Part shown: piece after piece, positions 41,518-49,554 of the stretch | How positions within the stretch are numbered: position 1 is the first letter of the stretch | How the letters are laid out: every line of letters begins with the position of its first letter | Origin: Deltaproteobacteria bacterium | GTDB lineage: Bacteria > Desulfobacterota > Binatia > UTPRO1 | Length of the DNA stretch: 64,000 bases | Assembly: GCA_020852955.1 (NCBI GenBank) | Contig: JADYZW010000044.1 | Location: 108,729 to 172,728 of the forward strand | Reading direction: 5' to 3' | The notes under the pieces: model-generated | What the model was told of the DNA's origin: nothing | The model's input: the letters and a program-made list of their open reading frames with translations, nothing else | Databases searched by the model: none | Made by a program: the position numbers and the translations under genes

Positions 41518-41855
41518 CCGCCGCCTATACCATACGACTGTCGTTTGATCCCGGCGCTGACGGGCCTGGTGCTGTCCTACGTCGACTTGAGGACAGCACC
41601 ACGAGCCTCGACGCGCCCTCCACGGTGACGCCGCGTGTCGCCGCCTTGTCGCCCGCCGTAGCTTCCGCTTGCGGCAACCCGGTGCGCGTCCGTGCAAGAC
41701 ATTGTCGGCCGGCCCTGTTTCGCCGCACATCTTCGTACGGCCGCCTGTCGGCCCGCGTCGCGCGAAATTGCGACGCTCCTTGATATTCTCCGCGCGGCGC
41801 GGACTTCTCCGGTATCCCTCCGGCGGCACAAACGTTGCTCCGAGCACGGTCGACC
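41518..41855. repeat. 338-bp intergenic region with a 12-bp inverted repeat (41567-41601)
   Basis: TGGTGCTGTCCT (41567-41578) and AGGACAGCACCA (41590-41601) are perfect inverted repeats around an 11-nt centre, 50 nt upstream of the lipoate-ligase-like start. This could be an operator or an RNA hairpin. The rest holds only a TATGGTATAG box just before that gene (minus strand) and no promoter I can read for the plus-strand gene at 41856. Confidence 0.5.
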
Positions 41856-42302
41856 ATGATCGCCAAGACCGCGGAAACTGCGCGCCCCCTATTCGACGTC
41901 TCCGTGCCGGATGCCATCTTGCCGGAGCAGTACTTCGACCGTCTCGCGGCGCGGACCTCGGATACGCCGGAGCGGCGGCTGCTGTTCGCCGTGCTGCTCG
42001 ACGCCGTCATCCAACTGCAGCGGCGCAACACGTCGGGCTCGGCGGAAGCGGAGCGCTGGATCAGGAACGAGTCGCGCTCGGACTTTCCCTTCTCGTTCCG
42101 CAACGTATGCGACGCGCTCGGAATCGAGCCGGGCTACCTGCAGCGCGGCCTGTTGTCGTGGCGTCGAAGCCAGGTGGGGACCATGCCGGGTATCCCGGTG
42201 CGCCAGCTGCGGACGTCGCATCGACGGGTGACGCCGCTCGGACGGCGACGTCGCCGGTCCTCGACGGCCGTCTCGGCCCGGAGCGCGGGCGCCGCGGGCT
42301 GA
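41856..42302 (+). CDS. Hypothetical protein, FNVCDALG family
   Basis: 148 residues from ATG 41856. Not recognised by name. A central helical domain (RRLLFAVLLDAVIQLQRR) is followed by SDFPFSFRNVCDALGIEPGYLQRGLLSWRR, a motif I associate with short unnamed proteins of Deltaproteobacteria. A helix-turn-helix-like shape is possible in the last part, and the C-terminus is Arg-rich (HRRVTPLGRRRRRSS), compatible with nucleic acid binding. It is monocistronic and convergent with the degenerate NtrC-like regulator. Confidence 0.65.
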   Translation: MIAKTAETARPLFDVSVPDAILPEQYFDRLAARTSDTPERRLLFAVLLDAVIQLQRRNTSGSAEAERWIRNESRSDFPFSFRNVCDALGIEPGYLQRGLLSWRRSQVGTMPGIPVRQLRTSHRRVTPLGRRRRRSSTAVSARSAGAAG

Positions 42303-42329
42303 CCGATCGGGGCGCGCGCCATGCCCCCT

Positions 42330-43655
42330 TCAGGCTTCGTCGGCGGCGGGCGTCTGCCGTACCGGATCGTCCTCCGGCGAAACACCGTGCTTGCGGAGCC
42401 GGCGTTGCAGCGCCCATCGGCTGAGGCCGAGGATGCGCGCCGCCTGCGCCTTGTTCCCCTGCGTCTCCCGCAGCACCTGACGGAGGTGCTGGATCTCGAG
42501 GTCGCGTAGCGTCCGCGTCGTACCCGCTGGCGGCGCACCGCCGGCGGGCGCGCCAAGCGGCGCGGGCAGGTCGTGCAGCTCGATCACGGACCCGCTCGCG
42601 GTCGTCGCCGCCGCCGTCACCACGGTCTCGAGCTCGTCCAGGTTCCCCGGCCAGCGATAGGCACGGAGCGCTTCCTCGACCGGCTTCGCCAGCCCGAGGG
42701 TGCGCCCCCGGTCGCGGCCGATGCCGGCGGCGAGCTCGCGTGCGACGAGCACCGCGTCACCATGGCGCTCCCGGAGCGGCGGCAGCGCGAGCACCGTCTC
42801 GAACCGCCGATAGAGCGGGCTCCGGAGATCGCTCGCGTCCATCGACGGTGGCGTCGGATGCGGATACCCGACGACGACGCGAAGCGCCCGTTGCGCGCGG
42901 GCGCCGACCGCGGCCTCCTCCAGGATGTCCGCAAGCGCTGCGGCCACGTCGGCCGCGAGCGCCGTCACGTCGTCGATGAAGAGCATCCCGCCGTCCGCCG
43001 CGTCCTGGCGGCGCCGCAGCTCCGCGACGGCGAGCGTGCGCGCCGCCACGGGAACGAATGGGGTCTCCGCCCGTCCGACGGCGTGCAGCGCGCGAGCCGC
43101 GTCCTCGTGCTCGGTGCCGCGCTCGCCGACGATCATGACCGGCGCCCGATAGCGCCCGAGTCGGCGGATGGCGCCGATCACGCCGATCATGCGGGGATCG
43201 CGCGTACGGAGGGTCCCGAGGTGGGCGCCGCCATTCATCAGGCGATCGAGCACGGCGCTCCGCTCGCGCAGCCACGCCGTCTCGGAGACGTGGTCGACGA
43301 TCGCCGCGAGCCGTTCGGCGTCCACGGGCGTCGTGAACACGTCGTACGCTCCGGCCGCGAGCGCCTCGCGTCCGCGCTCCGGCGACGCGACGACCGCGAC
43401 GACGGCCGTCGCCTCGTCGATCGCCTTCGCGTCGGCGACGAGATCCCCGTCACCGGCGCGCAGCCCATCCCCGACGGGCACCACGAGGTCGAAGGGCTCC
43501 GTCGCGAGGGCGTCCCGTGCCTGCACCGAGGTCTCGACCTCGCGAACCCGCCAACCCCGACGGCTCAGGATCTCGGCGACCGGCCGACGTTCGGACGCAT
43601 CGGGAGCGACGATGAGCGCACGCGGCGCGCAGGCGGGAGCGGGGGCTCGGTCCAT
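42330..43655 (-). CDS. Degenerate NtrC-family regulator (receiver-AAA-Fis HTH)
   Basis: 441 residues: receiver-fold domain (~12-125), central AAA+ domain (~140-340) and a Fis-type HTH (~390-430, QGNKAQAARILGLSRWALQRRL). The key residues are lost. The receiver site reads DLVVPVGD instead of an Asp after the strand and lacks the KP lysine. Walker A is GERGTEHED without lysine. The sigma54-contact GAFTGA loop is absent between VPVAART and the RRRQDAADGG block. Walker B survives as LFIDD. It probably binds DNA without ATP-driven sigma54 activation. Its frame is continuous with the PAP2 gene upstream, with no stop between. Confidence 0.85.
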   Translation of the reverse strand: MDRAPAPACAPRALIVAPDASERRPVAEILSRRGWRVREVETSVQARDALATEPFDLVVPVGDGLRAGDGDLVADAKAIDEATAVVAVVASPERGREALAAGAYDVFTTPVDAERLAAIVDHVSETAWLRERSAVLDRLMNGGAHLGTLRTRDPRMIGVIGAIRRLGRYRAPVMIVGERGTEHEDAARALHAVGRAETPFVPVAARTLAVAELRRRQDAADGGMLFIDDVTALAADVAAALADILEEAAVGARAQRALRVVVGYPHPTPPSMDASDLRSPLYRRFETVLALPPLRERHGDAVLVARELAAGIGRDRGRTLGLAKPVEEALRAYRWPGNLDELETVVTAAATTASGSVIELHDLPAPLGAPAGGAPPAGTTRTLRDLEIQHLRQVLRETQGNKAQAARILGLSRWALQRRLRKHGVSPEDDPVRQTPAADEA

Positions 43656-43728
43656 ACGACGCGATGGTGCCAACCCCTCCCGCGCCGGCCAATCCCGTCC
43701 AGACGTTAGGGAACATCTCCCCTCGAAA

Positions 43729-43797
43729 GGGGATGGACTTCGCCGGGTGCGCGCGGCGGCCCTCGGCGGCGCCGCTGGTGCCGCACGCGCGGATGTG
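43729..43797 (+). promoter_or_regulatory. Possible fluoride riboswitch upstream of crcB (weak)
   Basis: GGGGATGGACTTCGCC at 43729-43744 resembles the start of crcB-type fluoride riboswitches (GGNGAUGGNNUUCNCC), and GGATGTGG appears ~45 nt later. One pair of the P1-like stem is mismatched and I do not see the matching pseudoknot partner. It sits 74 nt before crcB, where such a switch would be expected. Confidence 0.25.
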
Positions 43798-43817
43798 GCA
43801 CGGATCGAGCTTCCGCC

Positions 43818-44201
43818 ATGAGGGAGTTCGTGCTCGTTTGCGCGGCCGGCGCCGCCGGCACCGGCGCTCGGTTCGCGCTGTCGAGCGGTCTCGCGATGCT
43901 GCTCGGCTCCCACTTTCCCTACGGCACGATCGCCGTCAACGTGCTCGGATCGTTCCTCATCTCGGCGATCGCCTATGCCAGCGCCGTCTCCGACGCGGTC
44001 GACCCCACGCTCCGCGTCGTGTTGACGACCGGGTTCCTCGGCGGGTTCACGACCTACTCGGCGTTCAATCACGAGACGGTGGTGAGCCTCCAGCACGCGC
44101 TCTGGGTTCGCGCGCTCGCGAACGTCGGCCTGACCCTGCTCGGGTGCCTCGCGGCGGGCTTCGCGGGCATCGCCGTCGCGCGGCGCCTCTTCGGCGGCTG
44201 A
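43818..44201 (+). CDS. crcB: CrcB/Fluc fluoride ion channel
   Basis: 127 residues with four membrane helices. Family motifs: GAAGTGARFALSSG, YGTIAVNVLGSFLISA (the polar NxxGS track), TGFLGGFTTYSAFNHE (the Phe/Thr fluoride-path residues). The dual-topology dimer exports fluoride. Normal length. It overlaps the 3' part of a long open minus-strand frame that joins PAP2 and the NtrC-like gene. No ribosome binding site is obvious. Confidence 0.93.
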   Translation: MREFVLVCAAGAAGTGARFALSSGLAMLLGSHFPYGTIAVNVLGSFLISAIAYASAVSDAVDPTLRVVLTTGFLGGFTTYSAFNHETVVSLQHALWVRALANVGLTLLGCLAAGFAGIAVARRLFGG

Positions 44202-44204
44202 CGG

Positions 44205-45335
44205 CGCGCCCGCGAGCCGCGCGTACGTCACGGCGAAACGCGCGGTGCCGGTCGACCGGCGGACGGCGAACGCCAGCTCGTTGTCGCCGGCGCGCAGGAC
44301 GCCCGGGGGCATCCTCAAGCGGTACTCGCGCCACCCCACGAACGGCACGAAGCTCGCGATCGCGCGACCATTGAGGGCGACGTCCAGGCGAAGACAGGAT
44401 CCGCGCACCTTCTCCGGTCGAGCCGCGAACACGAGCATCGCCGCGGACGCCGCGGCGGCGTCGCCGGGATCCACCGTCAGCACGAGCGACGCCTCCCCTT
44501 CGAGCCAGAGATAGGAGCCGAAGGGTCGCTCGAGACCGGCCTCGCGCCACCCGCCGCGACGCGGCGTCGGCATCTCCGGCCCGACGTCCACGTCGACGAG
44601 GGCGGCGCGGCGCGCGACGAGCGGCGACGGCAACCGGAACGCGCGCTCGCCGAGGCGCTGGTCGAGCCCGAGAGCGGCGGCGGCGACGGCGCCGAGGACG
44701 AGCGGTGCAGCGACGGGCCGCCGCGCGATGGCCGGCCTCGCGAGGCCCGCGAGGATGCCGGCGGCGAGCACGCCGCCGAGAGCGTCGGTGGCCCAGTGGC
44801 GTCCGAGGAGCACGCGGCCGGCGATCACGGTCGCGGCCGCCGCGGTGGCGGCCCCGCACCAGCGCGCGCGATGACGGAACCGCCACGCGAGCGCCACGAC
44901 GGCGAGGGCCGCGAGCAGCCCGTTCATGACGTGCGCGCTCGGGAAGCTGTAGCCGACGGTGAGATCCGGGAGCGCGCTCGGACGATCGCGCGTGAAGACG
45001 TGCTTCAGCGTCTTGCTCGCGAGGAGCCCGAGGATCCACGTCGCGAGCCACGGCCAGGCGGAGCGCGCGCCGGCGGCGCGGACGTGCAGCACCAAGACGA
45101 TCGCGAGCAGGATCGCGAGCCCGTGGGTCGCCGCGTCGACGGCCCGCTCGACGAGCACGTCGGCGCCGCATCCCCGCGCGAGTACGACCCCTCGCCAGAT
45201 CGCGTCGTCGAGGGGAACCCAGCGATCGAGCGACGCGACGAGCGCCGCGAGCCCCAGTGCGGAGACCACGCCGAGCGCCGCGACGGAACGCCGAAGCGCG
45301 CCTCGCCGGAGGCGCGGGTGTGGATCGTCGTGCAC
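44205..45335 (-). CDS. PAP2-family phosphatase with C-terminal beta-sandwich domain, 3' end unresolved
   Basis: About 377 residues to the natural-looking end near 44205; GTG start at 45335. Phosphatase signatures KHVFTRDRP (Lys111, Arg118, Pro119), PSAH (132-135) and GRHWATDALGG within a bundle of membrane helices. After ~200 residues comes an extracytoplasmic beta-rich domain (YLWLEGEASLVLTVDPG, VALNGRAIASFVPF, LRAGDNELAFAV) resembling carbohydrate-binding jellyroll modules. No stop occurs in this frame until 42330, so it would read through antisense crcB into the regulator. The likely substrate is a lipid or undecaprenyl phosphate. Confidence 0.78.
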
Positions 45336-45419
45336 GCGCGAGCGGACCTATCACGGGTCGTCATCGACTTCCGAGCCGCGCGGAGCGTGCTATGTGTCCG
45401 CCGCCGAGGAGGTGGACCC

Positions 45420-46019
45420 GTGTCGTCCCTGCACTTCTGGTTCGAGTTCGCGAGCACGTATTCGTATCCGGCGGCGATGCGTGTCGAAGCGCGGGCAGCG
45501 GCGGCGGGTACGACGGTCGTGTGGCGTCCGTTCCTGCTCGGACCCATCTTCCAGGACCAGGGATGGAACGACTCGCCCTTCAACATCTACCCGGCGAAGG
45601 GTCGCTACATGTGGCGCGATCTCGAGCGACTCTGCCGGAAGGAGGGCCTGCCGCTCCGGCGACCGTCGCGCTTTCCGCGGCCGAGCCTGCTCGCCGCCCG
45701 CGTCGCGTGCGTCGGCGCGGAGGAGCCCTGGGGACCCGCCTTCGTGCGCGCCGTGTACCACGCGAACTTCGCCGAGGACCGCGACATCGCGGACCCGGAC
45801 GTCGTCGGGGCGATCCTGGCCACGCTCGGACTCGACGCGGCGGCGCTCGCGGAACGGGCGCAGCGCGTCGAGATCAAGGCCAGGCTCCGCGCCAGTACCG
45901 ACGAGGCGGCCGCGCTCGGCATCTTCGGAGCTCCGAGCTTCGTCGTCGACGGCGAGCTCTTCTGGGGAACCGACCGGCTCGACGACGCGCTCGCGTGGGC
46001 CCGCGGCGCGCGCCCGTGA
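45420..46019 (+). CDS. DsbA-family 2-hydroxychromene-2-carboxylate isomerase-like protein
   Basis: 199 residues from GTG 45420, with GAGGAGG about 8 nt upstream. Thioredoxin-fold isomerase/kappa-GST: HFWFEFASTYSYPAAMRVE (Ser in place of the CxxC), VVWRPFLLGPIFQDQGWNDSPFN, and GIFGAPSFVVDGELFWGTDRLDDAL near the C-terminus. NahD-type members isomerise 2-hydroxychromene-2-carboxylate with glutathione in aromatic degradation, but most relatives have other roles. No aromatic-degradation gene is nearby. Confidence 0.9.
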   Translation: MSSLHFWFEFASTYSYPAAMRVEARAAAAGTTVVWRPFLLGPIFQDQGWNDSPFNIYPAKGRYMWRDLERLCRKEGLPLRRPSRFPRPSLLAARVACVGAEEPWGPAFVRAVYHANFAEDRDIADPDVVGAILATLGLDAAALAERAQRVEIKARLRASTDEAAALGIFGAPSFVVDGELFWGTDRLDDALAWARGARP

Positions 46020-46046
46020 GCCGACCTCGGCTCCTCGGGAGAGAAG

Positions 46047-46120
46047 TGGTCGCACCAGGGATCGAACCTGGGACCTCCTGCGTGTGAAGCAGGCGCTCTA
46101 ACCAGCTGAGCTATGCGACC
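46047..46120 (-). tRNA. tRNA-Val (anticodon CAC)
   Basis: 74-nt cloverleaf on the minus strand: acceptor GGTCGCA / TGCGACC with discriminator A, D arm, anticodon stem CCTGC/GCAGG with loop TTCACAC (anticodon CAC), T loop TTCGATC. No CCA is encoded; it would be added after transcription. Confidence 0.95.
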
Positions 46121-46206
46121 GTTCCACGGAGACCGACGCTCGTAGCACACGCATCGCCGGCTTGCGAGATCATGCGGCGGCACGGGCTTCGTGCCGCCGG
46201 CCGGCC

Positions 46207-46497
46207 TCACTTGCGCTTCGGCGTCTCCATCGCCCGCAGCCGCTCCTCGAGCTTTCCGGAACGCGTGTCGAGCACGACGTAGCACCATCGCCGACCGTCC
46301 TCGTCGTCCGGCTGAATCTGGCAGGGTACGTCGTCCTTCACGAGCACGTACCGCCCGTTCTCGTCGGGCCGACTGCCGGGGAAGCGCCACGTCAGAAACA
46401 ACACGAGCAGGACTACCAGGATCCACCGCCAGCGCTGCTGGACCCACGCGAGCGCATCGTTGGCGACGAACGGTCCGACGGAATCGGCATCAGGCAA
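46207..46497 (-). CDS. Small single-pass membrane protein
   Basis: 96 residues; TTG start at 46497 is the only plausible start in frame. One transmembrane helix (WRWILVVLLVLFLTWRF, ~22-38) with a short N-terminal cytosolic part and a polar C-terminal domain carrying two Cys (VPCQIQP, RWCYVV). Not recognised as a named family. It lies alone between the tRNA and the SDR gene; the 214 bp on its 5' side show no promoter I can assign. Confidence 0.6.
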   Translation of the reverse strand: MPDADSVGPFVANDALAWVQQRWRWILVVLLVLFLTWRFPGSRPDENGRYVLVKDDVPCQIQPDDEDGRRWCYVVLDTRSGKLEERLRAMETPKRK

Positions 46498-46711
46498 GGA
46501 TGGGGACCCTCCTCGGTGACATGGCGCTGCCCATGCAGATCGACCCGACGTGCGGGTCGCGGCGGATCCTAGCGAAGCCGGGAAAGAGGCTCAATCGAGG
46601 GCGCGCACGGGCGACGCGGTGGGCGCCGTCCTGCGGGAAAGGCGTCGATGGCGCTCCCGTTCGACGTCGAGGTCCGCGCGCCGGCCACGGCGCCGCGCCG
46701 CCGAGCCGCGC

Positions 46712-47494
46712 TCAGCGGCCGAGGACGTCGCGGCGGAGCGTCAGCCCCCCGTCGACGGTGAGTACCTGCCCGGTCACATAGCCGTCGGGCTCGAGAAAGA
46801 ATCGCACCGCGCGCACGACATCCTCGGGCCGACCGAAACGACGGATGGCGCCGCCGCTGACGAAGCGATCGTACTTGCCCGACCGGATGCTGGCCTCGGC
46901 CATGCCGGCCGCCGTCACGCCGGGGGCGACGACATTGACCCGCACGTCGGCCGGCCCGCCGACCTCCTTCGCGAGGAGTCGCGCGCCGTGGATCAACGCG
47001 GCCTTGGGACTGGCATAGCCGAGGCTCCCTTCGAAAAGCGCCACGCCCTGCATCGTCGAAAAGAGCACGATCGCCCCGCCGCCGGCGCCCCGCGCGCACG
47101 CGGTCGAGAAGCTCCGCGCGAGCAGCATCGGGCCGACGTAGTTGTCGCGCAGCGAGGACTCGATCTCCGCCTGAGTCGCGACGGCGTCCAGGGGTCGCGC
47201 CGGATCACCGGCAAGCACGACCAGGCCATACGGATCGCCGAGCCCGCGCGCCGCGGCCAGGAGCGCGTCGCGCGTCGCCTCCTCCGAGAGGTCGCCGCCG
47301 ACCGTCGCCACCGCGGCGGCACCCGCGGCCCGCAGGTCAGCGGCCAACGCCTCGGCGCGTTCGCGCGCTCGCCGATAGCCGATGACGAGCGGTGCGCCTT
47401 CGGCGTGGAGCGCGCGCGCGAGCGTCCCGCCGATGCCGCCGCTACCGCCGGCGAGCACGCACACGCGACCGGCGAGCGTTCCCGGCTCAGACAT
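46712..47494 (-). CDS. SDR-family oxidoreductase (FabG-like)
   Basis: 260 residues. Cofactor loop LAGGSGGIGGTLA, NYVG region, active-site Ser in LFSTMQG, and YASPK (YxxxK), then VNVVAPGVT and the typical C-terminal YVTGQVLTVDGG of classical SDRs. The usual NNAG reads LAGDPA. ATG at 47494 overlaps the upstream amidotransferase gene by 8 nt, so the two are coupled. Substrate unknown; a 3-oxoacyl or polyol substrate is typical for this group. Confidence 0.9.
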   Translation of the reverse strand: MSEPGTLAGRVCVLAGGSGGIGGTLARALHAEGAPLVIGYRRARERAEALAADLRAAGAAAVATVGGDLSEEATRDALLAAARGLGDPYGLVVLAGDPARPLDAVATQAEIESSLRDNYVGPMLLARSFSTACARGAGGGAIVLFSTMQGVALFEGSLGYASPKAALIHGARLLAKEVGGPADVRVNVVAPGVTAAGMAEASIRSGKYDRFVSGGAIRRFGRPEDVVRAVRFFLEPDGYVTGQVLTVDGGLTLRRDVLGR

Positions 47495-48269
47495 CGCGGC
47501 CTCCGAGATGGATCGGCTCGCCGTTGCCGAACACGTAGAGCTCCGCCGGGCCGCACTGATTCCACGCCTCGTTGTGCGTGAGCGGCTGCGTCGCGACGAC
47601 CACGACCTTGTCGCGTGGCGTCGTGTGGCGGCTGAAATCGATCTCGACATCGGCGTCGACGAGCGCGGCGCGCGAGAACGGCGCGCGGCGTTGGATCCAG
47701 CAGAGCCTGTTCGTGCAGTACGCGTAGAGCCGACGCGCGTCGCACATGAGGAAGTTGAAGCGTCCGTAGGCCGCGATCTCGTCGGCGAGCGACGCGATCA
47801 GTCGATGGAGCTTCGCGGCGGGCGGCGGCTCGCGGAACCGGCGGCGAACGGTGTCCAGGATGTAGCAGAAGGCGTGCTCGGAATCGGTCGTGCCGATCGG
47901 CACGTAGAACCGCAGGGGCTTGCGCTTGATCCCGTTCAGATAGCCGTTGTGCGCGAACACCCACGTCCGTCCCCAGAGCTCGCGCTGGAACGGATGGGTG
48001 TTCTCGATGCACACACGCGACCGGGTGCGGCGCCGGATGTGCGAGATCACGTTCGTGCTCTTGATGGGGTACTGCTCGACGAGGCGCGCGATCTCACTCC
48101 TCACCGACGGCACGACGTCGTGGAACAGGCGCGCGCCCTTGCCCTCGTAGAAGGCGATCCCCCAGCCGTCCTGGTGCGGCCCGGTGCGGCCGCCGCGCTG
48201 TCGAAACCCCGCGAAGGAGAAGGTGATGTCGGTCGGCACGTTGCAGTTCATGCCGAGCAGCTCGCACAT
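47487..48269 (-). CDS. Class II glutamine amidotransferase (YafJ/EgtC-like)
   Basis: 260 residues. The Ntn start MCELLGMN exposes Cys2 as the nucleophile after Met removal; HQDGWGIAFYEGKG, VISHIRRRTRS, NTHPFQRELWGRTWVFAHNGYL and GTTDSEHAFCYIL are conserved amidotransferase blocks. ATG at 48269 is fixed by the MC start. It is followed by an overlapping SDR. Members of the YafJ/EgtC group hydrolyse gamma-glutamyl amides; the ergothioneine relatives need EgtB/D, which are absent here. Confidence 0.92.
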   Translation of the reverse strand: MCELLGMNCNVPTDITFSFAGFRQRGGRTGPHQDGWGIAFYEGKGARLFHDVVPSVRSEIARLVEQYPIKSTNVISHIRRRTRSRVCIENTHPFQRELWGRTWVFAHNGYLNGIKRKPLRFYVPIGTTDSEHAFCYILDTVRRRFREPPPAAKLHRLIASLADEIAAYGRFNFLMCDARRLYAYCTNRLCWIQRRAPFSRAALVDADVEIDFSRHTTPRDKVVVVATQPLTHNEAWNQCGPAELYVFGNGEPIHLGGRDV

Positions 48270-48444
48270 GGAAGTCCCGTAGATAGTGGATGGAGGATGA
48301 GGGCTCAACTCGGAATCGGAGCGCGCCATGGCCGGCGCCAGGGATCCTGCGCTGCACGCGGGATGCAATTGCCTGCCTTCCTGCCCTTTGCTAAGCACAC
48401 GCGCTCGTGAATCCGCCATCGTTGCGCATCCCAGGAGGTGTTCG

Positions 48445-48885
48445 ATGAATCGCTCTCTCGCCGTTCAGGGCTCGTCGCTCGCGCTCGTCGCGCTGCTGGC
48501 CACCGCATGCACGAAGTCGGACGCACCCCCCACCAAGCCGGCCGCGACCGCGGCTGCGCCGACGGCCGCAGCGCCCGTCGCGGCCGCGCCCGCGGCGCCG
48601 GCGGCGGACGCGCCCGCGGAAGAACTCTACGTCGACCTCGAGGGCGATCCCGACGAGGGCGCGCCGCCCCTGACCGTGAAGTGGACCAGCACCGTCGAGG
48701 ACGGCACGCCGCCCTACACGTACAAATGGGACTTCGGCGACGGCTCCCCGGCCTCTTCCGAGGCCAATCCGACGCACGTCTATCAGAAGGAAGGCGAGTT
48801 CACGGCGACCCTCTCCGTCAGTGATTCCAAGGGTCTGACGGGCTCCGAGGAGTACGACATCCTGGTCGAGAAAGAGGAAGAATAG
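48445..48885 (+). CDS. PKD-domain lipoprotein
   Basis: 146 residues. N-terminal hydrophobic segment ends in LLATAC, a slightly off lipobox; then an Ala/Pro linker (~30-55) and one PKD domain: LTVKWTSTVEDGTPPYTYKWDFGDGSPASS, HVYQKEGEFTATLSVSDSKG. The domain is a cell-surface adhesion or binding module. AGGAGG ribosome binding site 7 nt before the ATG. Likely attached to a membrane and exposed to the periplasm or surface. Independent transcription is likely, as it is divergent from the amidotransferase by 175 bp. Confidence 0.85.
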   Translation: MNRSLAVQGSSLALVALLATACTKSDAPPTKPAATAAAPTAAAPVAAAPAAPAADAPAEELYVDLEGDPDEGAPPLTVKWTSTVEDGTPPYTYKWDFGDGSPASSEANPTHVYQKEGEFTATLSVSDSKGLTGSEEYDILVEKEEE

Positions 48886-48906
48886 CTCGCTCCCCCGCGT
48901 CGGGGG

Positions 48907-48935
48907 TTGACGTCTTTGACGCGCCGTGTTAACTG
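48907..48935 (+). promoter_or_regulatory. Promoter of the phasin-like gene
   Basis: -35 TTGACG (48907-48912), 17-nt spacer, -10 TAACTG (48930-48935). A leader of about 30 nt follows with AGGAGG at its end, before the ATG at 48972. Confidence 0.6.
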
Positions 48936-48971
48936 CCTCGTATCGAACGTCAGGGCAGGAGGTGCAATCTC

Positions 48972-49373
48972 ATGGCAGAATCGAAGACCGACGGGGGCAT
49001 CAAGGCTCGTCTCGAGCAGGTGCAGAGCACGTTGAGGCGCGTCCAGGCCGAAAGCGAGCGGGTCGTCGGCCGGATCCGCAAGGATGCGGGCGACCTCCTC
49101 GGCAAGGACCGCCAGAAGGCCGTGCAGGATCTTCTGGATCAGGCGCAGAAGCTGCGGGGCGACCTTCAGAAGCGCGCCGAGCGCGCCGTGAAGGATCTCG
49201 AGGAGCGCGGCCAGCGGATGGTCGCGATGATCGAGAAGCAGGCGGAAAAGAGCGTCGGGCCGATCATCCGAGGCTTGAATCTCCCGACCCGCGACGAAGT
49301 CGACAAGCTCAAGAAGCGGTTGACCCAGCTCGAGAAACGCCTCGACGAGATCGCGGGCAGCAAAGCGGCGTGA
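48972..49373 (+). CDS. Phasin-like coiled-coil protein
   Basis: 133 residues, almost entirely helical and rich in Lys, Glu, Arg and Gln: RLEQVQSTLRRVQAESERVVGRIRKDAG and EEVDKLKKRLTQLEKRLDEIAG-like heptads at both ends. This layout fits the phasin/PhaF group that coats polyhydroxyalkanoate granules or acts as a histone-like granule organiser. The PTRDEVDKLKKRLTQLEKRL end is the recognised C-terminal coiled coil. No PHA synthase is in the window, so the storage role is inferred. Confidence 0.75.
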   Translation: MAESKTDGGIKARLEQVQSTLRRVQAESERVVGRIRKDAGDLLGKDRQKAVQDLLDQAQKLRGDLQKRAERAVKDLEERGQRMVAMIEKQAEKSVGPIIRGLNLPTRDEVDKLKKRLTQLEKRLDEIAGSKAA

Positions 49374-49554
49374 AGCGTTCCGGACGTCGAGCGCCACGCG
49401 ACGAGGCGTGATCGATCGGGTCGTACGGCTTGCTCGCCGGCAGGGGGGAGTGTTCTTCGTAGGACGGTCTTAGGTCGCTCGAACGAGCGACTGCCGGTGA
49501 GCAAGAACGTCGGACGGGGGGAGAGTGGGGCCTTCGTACCCGCTCTTCCCCCGC

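Noticed and set aside
43655..45335. Natural PAP2-NtrC fusion protein
   Set aside because: The linker would be the antisense of crcB, a real conserved gene, with typical antisense composition; a missing stop or sequence error is more likely than a designed fusion.
46047..46120. Encoded CCA tail and tRNA-linked attachment site
   Set aside because: No CCA is encoded, and no integrase gene or direct repeat of the tRNA 3' end is seen in the flanks, so there is no sign of an integrated element.
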